This document shows, in pieces, positions 38,783-50,512 of a stretch of DNA of 64,000 nt. The notes beneath the pieces are model-generated. The model was not told where the DNA came from. It was given only the letters and a program-made list of their open reading frames with translations, and made no database searches. Origin of the DNA: Trametopsis cervina (Eukaryota > Basidiomycota > Agaricomycetes > Polyporales > Irpicaceae). Each line of letters opens with the position of its first letter. The stretch's first letter is position 1. The stretch covers positions 62,001 through 126,000 of the forward strand of contig MU278352.1 of the NCBI GenBank assembly GCA_022385755.1, in the 5' to 3' direction. A program made the position numbers and the translations under genes.

Positions 38783-41024
38783 ATGAAGCTCAGATTTTCT
38801 TTCCGTAGCATCTCAAGGCGTATCCAACATAAACTCACAAGACGCACTCTACATGCTCAGAGTGCGACAAGTGATGACACGTCTCAGACTATTCCAGACG
38901 ACCCTAACTCAAGAGATCAGAGTAACGCTGTGGATACGTCTCGCCACGAACATCAATCCGCGGAGCCTGCATCAGTCACCGGAGATGAAGGGCAGGCTCT
39001 CACTACAGATCGCGAAACCCAGACATCTTCACCGCAACCACAACCAGAATCTGAAGGCACCGCACGCTCGAGTCCGCCGCCTGTAGTACCTCCCGTACCT
39101 GTTGAAGACGCCAGAAGCATTCCTGGCGAAGCCACATCATCTCGCCCCCTTCCGAGGATAGAAGTCTCTGAGCCATCCAATGAGGTGCATCAGTCAACTG
39201 TCCGTCGTCCTACGCCCGCACCTCCATATGTTACCGGCCCTACCAATATTACACCCCTTCCCGACGCACAACCTGCGGATCCGTCTCCTCCTGCAGAAAC
39301 CGAAGACCATCTCCCGAGTAGGCTAGAGCTACCTGGTCAACCGAACGCCACACTGGGACACTCTGAAATACTGGGAGGTGATGTAAAGCACCCCAAGCCT
39401 CGGAAAGGTCATCAACATTCAAGGCCAAAAGGCTGGTGGTCCCAGTTTACGGAGACGGTAATCCTTGAACAAGCGTTCCACGGGTCGGCAGCTCCTGCTG
39501 CTTGCGCCCACAACAAGACCGATCATGCCCAAACAAGATCGATTACTGAAGAGAACAAGAGTTCATTGGAGGCACGAGGCGGCAAACCTGCTCAGGCTGT
39601 GGTAGCAACTTCCACAAACGTATCTAAGCCGGCACAGTCATCAGCGGGGCAAAATTCCACATCACCAAACGATCGTCATTCAGAGCGCTCAGCAGTCAAC
39701 AAGGAGATGGATATCATCATCTCTCGAGGCGACGAGATTTACAAGATATTCGGGTACATCAGCGGAGGAGCCTACGGTGATGTCGTTGCAGCTCGTACGA
39801 AGAACGGTTCAGCGGTTGCGATCAAGATTATGAACAAACTCAGCATGTATCCCGATGAGCGAGCTCTAATATTACAGGAAACGGCCATCCTACGCCGTGC
39901 TACATTGGAGAGACGTGCTGGCTTGGTTCGTCTAATATCTGCGTGGTCCGATTTCTGCAACGTATACTTGGTCATGGTAAGCTGATCTCATGCTGGGGTG
40001 ACTGATAGTTTGTTGATTGATATGACAGCCTTTATATTCTAATTCCCTATATACGGCCTTCAGTATCCCCGTTTATTGTAGACCATTTGTCACGTATGCA
40101 GCAGATTTGGTAAGCGATCTTTGTTGATTATCGGGTACGCAATCCTCATGGATTTAACAGGTGCTGGCTGTACATGAGCTACACGAAATGGGGTACATTC
40201 ATAGGGATATCAAGCCACAAAATATTCTCGTTAGTCAAGATGGACATGCAGTACTCACAGATTTTGGGCTCGCCCTGCATGAGACTGCCAAGGCACCTGA
40301 CGCTACGATGTGCGGTACAGTGGGATACGCGGCGCCGGAAGTACTCGCCTACAATCTCTTCGGAACAGGCTATGACAAGCGCGTGGACATCTGGTCGCTG
40401 GCCGTCGTGTTGATAGAGACATACTTCAGTGCGGCGGTGTACCCAGGATCTGAATCACGGATTACCTTGGATACGCTCTGTCTGGACCCGCTTAGGATGA
40501 ATCAGATGCAGGAGCTGTATCACCACAACCCAGACCTGTATGACTTGATGTCCAAGGTATGCCACTTAATTAGCACATCCTTTGCTTGAGACGTTGACCA
40601 TAACCTATTTCTAGATGTGGGTTCGCGATCCTCGACAGAGATACACAGCAGAGCAATGCATGGATCACAAATTCTTCCGGGACATAGATTGGGAAGCCCA
40701 CAAACTGCATACGAACAAGCATCCAGACCATATAAGTAAGTAGTCTCCCTCTGTTGCGCAGGATTCAGCCTTATTGATATGAATACAGTGCGCGTATCAC
40801 TCCTAGCCGTCGTCAAGACTCGCAAGGCCGATGCGGAATACATTCCTATAGACGGTATTCCCGAGTCACAATCACATTCAGGGCTCATGCCTGCAGAGTG
40901 TACCGCAAATGAGCCGGTAGTCGAGGATGACCCTTTCGCTTTTGAATGTCCCTCTGACCTTCGAGGGGATTTGGAAAAGCTGTGGCAGCCGCAACCAAAC
41001 TACAATATTCTTAAACGCCAATAG
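38783..41024 (+). CDS. Ser/Thr protein kinase with long disordered N-terminus
   Basis: Five exons, 38783-39976, 40029-40109, 40161-40556, 40615-40735 and 40789-41024, give 675 residues. The first about 310 residues are disordered (Pro/Ser/Thr/Gln-rich). The kinase domain starts around residue 315 with [20 protein letters not shown], then catalytic loop [21 protein letters not shown], activation segment [11 protein letters not shown] and [10 protein letters not shown]. All catalytic residues are present, so an active kinase is expected. A C-terminal tail of about 80 residues follows a KFFRDIDW block. I cannot place it in a named family; it may be lineage-specific. The second exon encodes the alpha-D/alpha-E region, and a small extra intron within it cannot be excluded. 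Confidence 0.85.
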
Positions 41025-41373
41025 GTCTCCTTTCTATTACTCAACGATACCACCAACAAGGACTTTTCTCTCCCAGCATCGCATGATACCACTTATGATA
41101 CTTAATGTCGTACGATTGATACGAGCTCACGACTGTAATATTTACTCTCAATGTACTCACGATAGAAAATAACGATGACGATGATAGCACACCACCATGC
41201 ATGTCTGCGAATCTGCTATGCACCTTATAAGCGATGTTCGTTTGGGGACAGTACTCTCTTTCCGCAGCGACGACATTGTGAATTCGGGAGCTTCCGTGTG
41301 CAGCGCAACATTGACCACAACGCCTCTACAGAATGAACATAGATCACACCTCCAGAGCGAACAACTGGCGCAG
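41025..41373. other. Convergent 3' flanks of the kinase gene and eIF2A
   Basis: 349 bp between two stops on opposite strands. Only 3' untranslated sequence is expected, and nothing else was recognised. Confidence 0.45.
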
Positions 41374-43472
41374 CTATCCCGTGATACCGAGCTCTGCCAG
41401 CTCTTTCCGTATGTCAGCCTCGGTCTCGATCTTCTTGACCTGCGTAGCCTCCAGCCGTTCTCCCTTCTGAGACTTCTCTTTCAGTTCCTCGATGGCCTTG
41501 AGCTATACGGAGATAGATATCAATATAAGTACCTCGCAGTAACATGGAAAGCTCTTACTTTCTTGCTAAGATTGCGGATCTTTTTCGCGATGGGGTCGAG
41601 GCCGCCCTCAATGCCGGGTGTAGGTGGCACCGATTCGAGGCCAGGTGGGGGCGGAGCGAAGCCATTCACCTGGATCTCGACAGGCGGCCTCCCGACATCC
41701 TCAACAGGACCACCTTCCTTCTTGGGACCGTCCTTCGCTCCCTTCCGCTTCCGACCCCGCTTTTCCTGATCATTATTGTTACCGTTCCGCACAGGAGAAG
41801 GAGACGTCGGGGCCCCCGGAACGTGTCTGCGGCTGTGGTTGATTCTACCGGGAGCGGGACTGCGGCTGTAGCGACCGTTGGGGGTGCCGCTGGGGCTAGA
41901 AGTGTTATCTTCTCTCTTGTACGCCGTCGACGCCTCGAGACCACGGGCACCTGGAGGCCTGTATGCGCCTGCAGGCCTAGCAGAGGGCGGTTTGACGGCG
42001 ACGGCATGCTCAGCGACACTGGGAGCCGGCGCTGGAGCCGATGGAATGCTCTGTGGGAAGGGAGGCACCGCATCGACATGCGTGGGCCGCCACGACGCTT
42101 GGTACAGCTCGTCGATGTTCTGAATGTGCATCAACGGGCCTGAGCAGTGCCAGATTTTGATGCCATTGTCTACTCGCAGACGCGGAGACAGAGTTGCGGT
42201 GAGTAGGAAGCGCCCGTCTGGCGACCATTCGCAGTGTGACGTGTTCGAGGCGTCAAGGGTAGTGACCTTGTTCAGCGTTCTTCGGTCATAGATGTCGACC
42301 TTGCCTGCAAGGTTACCAAACCCTGCGAGAGTGAGCAGACGTCCTTGAGGGTTGAACGAAATAAAGTTGCAGAACGCAGAGCCGAAGTCGTGGAGGGTCT
42401 TAGCACGTTGATCGAACAGCATACTCTTCGCCGGCATGACTGATGGGGTAAAAGTGTAAGACAATAAGCAAACTCTCAGAATGGACAGCACTGACAGCCA
42501 TAGATAACGCCAAACTCCTTCGAGTTGGGACTCCAATTGAAATCGTGCACGGGCCCTTCCTTGTCCAACGTCACACGACAGTCGAAGGTACCTGACGCAC
42601 TCAGGAGGTACAGCCCTCCCGTCTCGCCGTAGTAGCTTTTGTTTGCCTGGTCTACATCGGTCTGTGTCAACACAAGAACATGCGTTCCGATTGTGTTCCA
42701 CTTGATCTGGGATCGATCAGCCTTGAAGAACGTCTTCTGGCAGAGCGGGGCACCGGCGAGCGTCGTCAAGTTGTAGATCTTGATAATTGCAGGCTGGCCC
42801 TGGGTGGACGTAAGTGGCTGGCTGACCGCAGACGCACACATTGCGCACCTTTTTTTCGGCGACGAAAACAGCCACAGACGGGTTCAGGCCCGGGCTGAGG
42901 GTGATGTTCGTCGCACCTTCAACCTTAAGCTTGTCTACAATCCCTTTCGACCACTCCGCCGGCCGGAAGACCTGGATCTCCTGCGATACCAGCCGGACGG
43001 CATGTGACTCCGATATCGTATACTGCAGATCCCACCCCTCGAGCGACTTCTGCGTGAACGCTATAAGCTCCTCGCCGGTCGAGACGGAGAAAACTCTCAG
43101 ATTCTTGTGCTGCGCGCCATCTTCGAGCTTTGTGGGCCGCTCCCAGGTCGACAGGTACGTCCCTCGAGGAGAAAACTTAAACTCCACGACTCCAGGCACT
43201 AATAACTCCTGCAGGAGCTGCGCGCTCTCAGCTTGAAAGATGCGGACGCCGGAGGTGACTGCGTATGCAAAAAGCCTGCCATCCGAGCTGTACTGATAAG
43301 TGCGGGCTGGCTCCTCGGGCCCCTCGAAGCTATCAATTGGACTGTAGCCGGGTGTTCCGCCGACGAGACCAAGCCGTTTTTGAGCACGGACTGGAACGAA
43401 CGGTCAGCGTAAGGACGTCGGCTTTTCCGCGATAATCTTACATGCGTACTGCTGGGATGGTTGCGATGCCAT
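41374..43472 (-). CDS. EIF2A: Translation initiation factor eIF2A
   Basis: Five exons, 43472-43442, 43390-42849, 42799-42496, 42439-41559 and 41502-41374, give 628 residues. The beta-propeller region (about residues 15-420) carries FSPRGTYLSTWERP, SQIKWNTIGTHVLVLTQTDV, YYGETGGLYLL, FMPAKSMLFDQRAK and HCEWSPDGRFLLTATLSPRL, which are diagnostic eIF2A blocks. A disordered Pro/Arg/Lys-rich linker follows. The C-terminal helix has AKKIRNLSKKLKAIEELK, split by the last intron. eIF2A can bring initiator or non-AUG-decoding tRNA to the 40S subunit under some conditions. Introns are 49-56 nt. It is convergent with the kinase gene. Confidence 0.93.
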
Positions 43473-45734
43473 CTCTGTGCTGGCGAGAGACAGGAAGAGC
43501 GGGAAAAGGGATGGAAGAAGCAAGTTAATGCCTCACGGCTGTGGTGGTCGGGGGGAGCGTCTTTTGATCGACCTTACCGCCTGCACGAAAATTCGTGAGC
43601 GTTCGGGGAGCGTTGTTATCGTTCAGTAAGTGACCGGCCTCCTTTCGGCCCCCGGTCGTTACAGTTGTAACAAACCGGGCCGAATGGTAAGCTTTAGATA
43701 ACTACGTGTATCAAACGCCCGCGCCGACCCCGTAGAGGATATCGATCCATGCCAGCATCCCTTCAGCCGCACTTGATCTGCCGACTAAAATATAAGCACG
43801 ACCGCTAATACAGGTAATCTCTGAGCTTAGAGGCAGTAACCGTCCCTGATCAGTCTATTTTCGTGCTTGCAATAACCTGCACATCAAAAGGGCCATAGCC
43901 CGTCTGGAGTCACTCCGGCTCAAGCTGCTGCGCGTACGGATGAGATCACTTCACGAATATCAGAAAGTACCCTCTCTGGCGCACCTCGAAGTCACCGTGG
44001 CCACACATTAAGGCTGTCTGATTAAACGCTGCTACAGCATAGGAACAGACTCTATGGTATCGCTTCGGAAAGGACAGGCCATGATTTATTGGAGGGCTCC
44101 CAAACTTCGAATTCGTCATAAAGCATAAGGGTGGCCACGTTTGCTTGAAGGCGATGCTGGAGGCCGTTCCGATCCTCCTCAGCATCCATTTGCGCGAGAT
44201 GCACCTCATTTAGACACCCTTGTACTCTTACATCATGTAATTTAACCCAAAAAACGCACAAGCTCTAAATGCCTTGATGCAGATTCGCCGTAGCTGGATG
44301 TGTCGGTTGGCATGAGCATACCTGACGACGTTGAGGCAGGGTGGTTGGTGGTTGTGACGTTGCGCGTAGACACCGCGAAACGGGGGCTTGGCTCCGCCTC
44401 AATGGTCGCACCTTCCAGATCGGGAGTTCTGCGCGCCTGCGAGTCAATCAATGTTGCGATCATCTACTTGATCTCGTTGTTATCTGATAATAACCGCGCA
44501 TCCTCACCATAGATGAGTTCGCTCGTCACTCCTCAAGCGTCGGCCCTCTCGACCTATAGTAGTTCAAAACCGAAGCCCTACATGCTTCAAGCACACCCCT
44601 GCACAACCCCTCGAAGCACGAGGTCATCTCGTGTGGGTCGAGGTGTCAACACAGCCGTTTGACATATTCCCGGCGGATGCACAACTGAATCCGCTGACGA
44701 AATGACTCGCCAGCTAGCCAAAAACCAGGGCAAGGTTCGAGCGTACAGAACGTGGAGGACATGAGGATCCACCAGTGCCACGAGACACAACCCTAGACGG
44801 CCCCGGCTGTCGGAGGAGCGGTTGAAACTGACAAAACTCTCGTTTGCGTCATGTCGATGCAGACAAGGCGCAGTCAAAAATGCAGGCTGGAGGACCTAGA
44901 TTATCTTTGGAGCGACGTCATTTAATTAACGCACAGCTATGAACGAGGGATTCGGGCTGATCTGCGCCTCCAGGTGCGGGTTTTAGGGGGGAGCGCTGAA
45001 TTGTGGCGGGGGCGCGTTTGCTGATGGAGGCTTCTGTCGGTGGTCTGATGCGTTATCCGCCAGCCACGAGGCAACGCTATTACGAGAGGGGAGAGTGCGG
45101 ATTGCCACTCCGTCCCCGTTGTGGCGCCGCTCCTTCAAACCGATGTAGAAAGCGTTTGCGAGTATAGAGCAGCATATAAATGGCTTCGTTAGGTAGCGAG
45201 GGTCGAGCAGTACTTTCTTTTCAAAGCTCGTATTTTTCCGAGACCAGGCAAACCGTCGGCGGGACGATGAACAAAGCGGCGGGTGCGTGCGAAAGGGCGC
45301 GAGCGCGCTGATGGTCATTACACGTGGCATGTGCTGTGCAGGATCTGTGATGGTCTCACACCGCCTTTCGTCCCTCCTGCGCAGATGCTACAGTTGAACA
45401 TGCACTTCGCACATCGACGTCGGACACACGAGGCGCAATGCTCTGTTGATTCACGTCAGGTCGTCGAGCCCAGCGCCGCGTCTTTCCTCTCTTAGGACCA
45501 TCTCCTCGACTGCCGGCTGTGCACGTTGTGCTCTTCCGTCAACTAATCCCGCTCTGAACTCGTGGTTGCGTCGTGTTGTGTCTTCCGCCGAGTTCTGACG
45601 AACTTTTCCAAGAATGCACAGACCTGTGTTGTGTCTTGAATGTGCGCCGACTCTTGCAAAGCGATTCGTGCTGCAGTTAACTGATGTATGCCCTTCACCG
45701 CCACTCGTGGCTGGCCTGCTTGCTATGACAGAGA
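43473..45734. other. 2.3-kb intergenic region, no gene supported
   Basis: It lies between the divergent start codons of eIF2A and the unknown gene at 45800. Open frames up to about 115 codons (for example near 45000-45330, minus) show no domain and no coding-like composition. It must contain both promoters. A TATAAA at 45175-45180 has no gene assigned. Confidence 0.45.
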
Positions 45735-45740
45735 TATATA
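45735..45740 (+). promoter_or_regulatory. TATA box of the first WPG-family gene
   Basis: TATATA about 60-65 bp upstream of the ATG at 45800, a normal distance for a fungal TATA promoter. Confidence 0.55.
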
Positions 45741-45799
45741 CTGTCAGGTTTTGAGCTTAACCATCCAACACAGTCCAACACTTCCACCAGTGCTCAGAC

Positions 45800-47079
45800 A
45801 TGTACAACAACAGCTACACTCACGGCAATAACCAGGAGAACGGTTACCCTCCCTCTTCAGCACATGACGATCGTTATGAAGAGTGGCTACAGGCTAGTCA
45901 TCATGATATGCTTTCATATCATACGGTAAGCCTATCATCCGTCTATAGGATGAAGCGGGTTCTCACGTGGTTCTCGCATGCTAGAATGGCACAGCCCAAT
46001 ATTTTGACAACGTAAGTCATTGAACCGCGCCCCATCTCACGCTGCTAGTATAAAACCACTGACACTCATGAGCAGGTTCAGACCATCCCAGCACCCCAGA
46101 TGTCCGAGAATTTCCACGGCATATACAACCAGCAGGAGCACTCCCAAATGCTACCCCTTACGATCTGGCAACAGTATAACACGGTCGCCACCCCTCATGG
46201 ATATGAGTTCCAGGAGCCTGCGTACCACTACCCTCCGATAACAACAGCTCCCTCTGTGCATATGGTCTACGAGCCACACGGATATACACAAACTTACGAG
46301 CAAATGCAAGCAGCAAGCAGCACCTCTGTGGCCATGCTCGCCTTGCCAGTTGTTCATACCCCTTCGCCAACTGGTCATACGCCGTCCCCAATGGGTTCCC
46401 CATCGTCCGCGGTATCTGCAGCCCCGGCATATGCGTTCCCTCAGCCTCCTCCTCCGCCGCCCCCTGCCCCAAACCCTCCGCCTCACATCCTCCCGCACCC
46501 CAACCCCGTCCTCCAGAGGCAACGTATCCCCCAGACCCTCGAAGCTGGCCATACCCACTCCATGGTGGAATTTAGGGTAAACGGAGTGCTTGGCATCCGC
46601 GTCCAAGATGCGATCCGTGACTTTGTCAATATCGACGAAGGCGAAGAGCAGGTCCTTGCTAGGATCGGCGCGCGCACCATCCGGCTTGCGCTTCATGTAT
46701 GTTTCTCCTTAACACATGCGCAGATGCCTATGTGGTGGCTGACTAAGGCTTGCGCTCGTATAGTGGCCAGGGTCGCAGCCGGTTGGCTCATACGTGACGG
46801 TCAAGGACGACGGCGAACCTGTCACTCGCAGACAGTTCGCAAACCGAGTCAGCGTCGCCATTGCTCGCATGCTGAATAAGGTGGCTGTAAGTTAACGACA
46901 GCCCGGTCACTGCGCGGTCACCGTTCTGACTCATTGTCTCTATACAGAAAACCCAGAGCCCAAAGTCCCCGTTCCTCCTGGGTGCTGACGGCATCACTAT
47001 GAATGACCTGTGGATCCAATACGTGATCCCCGCCTCGCAGAATATGTGGATTGCTGAGCTGGAGGCTTCTCCTAGCTAA
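45800..47079 (+). CDS. Unknown protein with WPG-type C-terminal domain, paralogue 1
   Basis: Five exons, 45800-45925, 45985-46011, 46076-46696, 46764-46886 and 46948-47079, give 342 residues. The N-terminal 200 residues are low complexity (Gln, Tyr, Pro, Ser, with an eight-proline run). The ordered part starts around residue 205 with MVEFRVNGVLGIRVQDAI. It runs through RQFANRVSVAIARML to FLLGADGITMNDLWIQYV and MWIAELE. I do not recognise the family. The gene at 47947 has the same layout. Both have a 123-nt fourth exon beginning with Trp-Pro-Gly and introns of equal phase on each side, so they are paralogues. The Gln/Pro-rich N-terminus would suit a nuclear regulator, but that is speculation. 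Confidence 0.75.
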
Positions 47080-47807
47080 CTGTGAAATTGACCCGCAATG
47101 CAAAGTAACGCGCATCTAGCGATACCCTAAAAACAATCTCAATCCATCGTCTAACGTCTCTTTGTTTGTTTTTTCCACAATGTTTTCTCTACTGCTATCT
47201 CGTTGCTTTCTGTAGAACTCATTTTAATAGGGCCGTCCCCCATAGTACTGCGTACTATTTCTGGTTGAACTGTAACGGAACAATGTAGCATGATGTTGTA
47301 CATCTCCCAACAACGTGCAATCGATATCTGTATATATACCCTATGTTGCGGGAATGTCCGAATGGAGGGCAGAATTCCGGAATCATTCAGCACGCCGGCA
47401 TGCAATGTCGAGGGCTTTGACCGTGACGGAGGTCCGAACAATGAAGCATCGACTCACATCTTTGTTGCGGCGGCTGCCTCGGCCTGCGGACCTGACTAAA
47501 ACATGGCACTCAGCATATCCAAACATGTTGACTGTGACAAGCGCGTCGGCGGCTTAACCAGAGCCTAAATTCAATCTTTGTCCCGATCTCCCGTCCACAT
47601 ATTGTCAAGGGTTGCCTGGCCATGGACAGGACTGCAACCTCGGAAGGATACAGTACACAACTATTGAATGCAGAAGGCCAGTGGTGACGGCCATGCGCAA
47701 GCAGCGTGGCTATGACGCGTCGATCGAGGCACATCTTATTGGGACGGTTGCACTGTCTACAGGCTTCAGCGCCGAACCAAGGTTGTGGCGTAACCTATCT
47801 CCGGGGG
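47080..47807. other. Intergenic region between the two WPG-family genes
   Basis: About 730 bp holding the 3' end of the first gene and the upstream part of the promoter of the second. No gene was recognised. Confidence 0.4.
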
Positions 47808-47814
47808 TATATAA
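47808..47814 (+). promoter_or_regulatory. TATA box of the second WPG-family gene
   Basis: TATATAA about 133 bp upstream of the ATG at 47947, inside GGGGGTATATAAGAATCGG. Confidence 0.55.
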
Positions 47815-47946
47815 GAATCGGGTTGTTGGCAGAGAGCAACGCTCACCATCCTGCCCCCCTCCATATCCGACGACCACCCGGATCCCCTCTCAGCTCGGCT
47901 GCACTGCTCTACTTCGGCTGATCCATCCTATTTTAGACCAGCGACG

Positions 47947-49476
47947 ATGTCGAACTCGCGGCGAACGCCACATCCGAAGCCTCCAATTGCAGGCCACAGT
48001 ACTGCAGGTCCTGTGCCGAGATGGATGTACGAACCTTATGATTACCCTCAGCGCAGAGAAGGACTTCCTGACCCAGAAGAGGTAACACGGGCCTACTGGG
48101 CAGACAGAAACGTGAGTACGCCACTTGGTTTAACCTTGGTAGGACAATAAAGCTGAAGCTCTTTGTAGCGAGAAACGTCAGAAAGAGCTCGGAGGCAACT
48201 GCAAGGTAAGCCGATAGTATTACTCACCAGCATTCGAATAGTCAGCGTACTGACGTTCTTCGGGCCGTCTTTGATAGCTCCCTCGCATGTTTCTCCAGTC
48301 AAAGATGCTGTAATTCCTATAATAGTGGTGCTCAGAGTAGGGTTACCGAGCCGGCGCTCACGCATCGCTAGAGACGAATTAAATTGTTCGAAGCGTCCGC
48401 TAGTCTTTCGGTAACGCACTCTGAACACCACTAATTCCACCTGGGACAAAAAGGCTGGAAAGGAATCCCGGAATCACTATCGCACCAGGGATAGACATCA
48501 ATCGCATCCCTAGACCGGCCACAATGATGCCCCTTCACCCTCCTGTCCGCCCTGCTACAGAAGTACAGAGACAGGTTCCAGCTCAATACAACCGTCCTCG
48601 CACACATGGGCCTCCCTCACGCTCCTCAAGCCATCCGCAACCAGCGAGCCAACCCCGCAAGGCGCCTCAGCTCTATGCACAGCCTCAACCAGGATCTGGA
48701 CACGGAGAGGTGCGGAAAGCGGAAAGACCTTGGTCGCCGTCGGCTTCTAGTTCCAGAATCTATGCCAACTGGAACTCGCAACCGCCGGCGGCTTCAAGCT
48801 CAAGACAGCACGCCACTCATCAGCCTCCGCAGCGACGAAGTACGTTGGAAGTTGAGCCGTCCAATTCGTCTGAAGCTCGCCAGATGGGCTTTTACAAACG
48901 GAAGTGTAAGGCTGTTCCTATGATGCTTGAGGCTGATGAGGGCCGGATGTTCGCACTTGATGTTGGCGGTCATAATGGAGTATGCGTCAAAGAGTTCCTG
49001 GAAAATCCTGCGGCCAGAGCTAGACTGGCGAGGGGCCAGGACAGGATGCCGATAGAGGATGGGCACATGCAGTGGCGTATTCTGGTGAGTATGGGTGTGT
49101 TTGCAGTACAGGACATGCAGACTCACCCTGAATAATAGTGGCCTGGATACTACGAAGAGATCTACAATCTCGCTGTCGGACCATACCCCACGTACGAAGC
49201 TGTGGTGACAGCTATATGCAGAGCGATCACAAAGTTTGTTGAGGTCGAGAAAGAGTTCCGGGTGAGTAGGTCTTTGCGTCACAGATTGAATCTTTCTGAC
49301 ATCTCCTTCAGGATGAGAGACAGCCTGAGAACCTCGGATGGTGGAAACTTGGTCGCGGCGGCATTACGACTGACAGGATTTGGGTTGCAACCGTAGGAGA
49401 AAATACACGAGTGAAAGTTTGGGTATCACATCTCTTCGCCGATTTCCCAGACGACCCGTCACAATTGCGCACTTGA
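47947..49476 (+). CDS. Unknown protein with WPG-type C-terminal domain, paralogue 2
   Basis: Five exons, 47947-48111, 48169-48205, 48489-49084, 49139-49261 and 49312-49476, give 361 residues. The N-terminal 190 residues are Pro/Ser/Gln/Arg-rich. The ordered part begins near MGFYKRKCKAVPMMLEADEG. It continues through FALDVGGHNGVCVKEFL, then exon 4 (WPGYYEEIYNLAVG...AICRAITKFVEV) and exon 5 (LGWWKLGRGGITTDRIWVA). Exon 4 has the same length (123 nt), phase and leading Trp-Pro-Gly as in the gene at 45800. The second intron is 283 nt, far longer than any other here, because it carries a 107-bp MITE. The acceptor at 48488 is the only one I found that keeps the frame. Confidence 0.75.
48325..48431. 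mobile_element. 107-bp TA-flanked mini-MITE inside an intron
   Basis: The left end GTGGTGCTCAGAGTAGGGTT (continuing ACCG) and the reverse complement of the right end GTGGTGTTCAGAGTGCGTTA (continuing CCG) form a terminal inverted repeat of about 23 bp with few differences. Each end is bordered by TA (48323-48324 and 48432-48433). It has no coding capacity. It lies wholly within intron 2 of the WPG-family gene at 47947 and roughly explains that intron's unusual length. Confidence 0.75.
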
Positions 49477-49643
49477 ACTAGACCTATAGCCCATTAATTA
49501 CGTTATGGTATTTATGTTTCAGAGTTACATACATTACATTGCACGGAGACATAACCATTGATTTACAGTGTATATATTCTGCACAACACTGTATTAGCAT
49601 AGTACATAATAGACTTCATAGTTGTATGCGCACCATGGATGTC

Positions 49644-49934
49644 CTACAGGTCGGATACATCGCGTTTCGCTCGCGTTCGTGGCTCCTGCACGTCGACCCT
49701 TCGCACACCGTTAAGACCATTCAGCGCGGATATTACGTCCTCCTGCATTGTAGACCATCCGGATCGCGGGGTACTGAGCAATTGTATGTCCCGAAGCTCT
49801 CCCACTTGACCGACATATGTCAAGGCGGGGTGACTGGCCAGTTGGTCCGGATTCTGGTACAGTGGGGAGTTGGGGGAGATGGTCACAGCGAGGTATACAT
49901 TCGATGTATGGTCCTGGGCGTGATGAGAAGACAT
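49644..49934 (-). CDS. Small single-exon protein of unknown function (96 aa)
   Basis: An ATG at 49934 opens a 97-codon frame ending at 49644. After about 12 polar residues the sequence looks folded: SNVYLAVTISPNSPLY, NPDQLASHPALTYVGQVGEL, then RDIQLLSTPRSGWSTMQEDV and NGLNGVRRVDVQEP, with a basic end (RTRAKR). The alternation of beta-strand-like and helix-like segments is that of a compact alpha/beta domain and quite unlike a chance frame. I have the impression of a conserved small fungal protein but cannot name it. It is convergent with the WPG-family gene (167 bp). Upstream exons cannot be ruled out. Confidence 0.55.
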   Translation of the reverse strand: MSSHHAQDHTSNVYLAVTISPNSPLYQNPDQLASHPALTYVGQVGELRDIQLLSTPRSGWSTMQEDVISALNGLNGVRRVDVQEPRTRAKRDVSDL

Positions 49935-50254
49935 TTGGAGACCCAAGATGTATTGGTAGAAATAGGAGATATTGGAATAGATGATGGTTGCGGTCAGAGA
50001 AACGATGCGCAATCCACGTTATTTGCATGGACCGTTGCGCGCGGACCCCAGTGACGTCAAGTTCTTGATTTACACTCATTATGCACGCCAATTTCTCCCA
50101 AATCCTCACACTCGAGTCTTCATTGCATTTTATGTTCGATGCCTCAGCATGCATCGTGTATCCACACCTTTGACCTGGACCCAGTAGACGCAAGCTCTTC
50201 GCGCTGTGGCGATGCATATCCGTGAAATTTGCAACGTAATATAGGCTAAGTTGT

Positions 50255-50421
50255 GCCAAGGACCTAGACTCGCCAGCCAGTCCACTCGCAATCACGCGCG
50301 CGTCTTCCAAGGCAGGCAAGGAGACGCGAGCTTGCGAGCGGACTGGGCAAATCCGGCGTGTTTTGTGGGGTTCAGCTTTGGCGCCCGCTGGAGCGTGTGA
50401 AAAAGGACTTAGAAGAAATCG
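50255..50421. repeat. Left inverted repeat of the helicase/DUF6589 module
   Basis: It matches the reverse complement of 56752-56893 in order: similarity around CTAGACTCG, a hairpin, AATCCGG, GCGCCCGC, then the 19-bp core at 50395-50413 followed by AGAAAT. The outer part is weaker and contains indels relative to the right copy. Confidence 0.7.
50277..50346. repeat. Hairpin at the left end of the module
   Basis: The arm CCAGTCCACTCGCAA (50277-50291) pairs with TTGCGAGCGGACTGG (50332-50346), 14 of 15 positions. An inner stem CGCGTCT(T)CC / GGAGACGCG (50299-50308 with 50320-50328) extends it. The hairpin sits directly outside AATCCGG, as on the right side. Confidence 0.65.
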
Positions 50422-50512
50422 TGTTTTCACTCTTATGCAGCGATTCACGTCTGCACAGTGTCCGTCGCATTTTTATGGGCAAGATGTATATAACATTTGA
50501 TGTATTTAATGT

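Noticed and set aside
44983..45330. 115-codon minus-strand frame in the 2.3-kb gap
   Set aside because: No motif, ends in a Pro-rich random tail and has no exon partner; it does not rise above chance.
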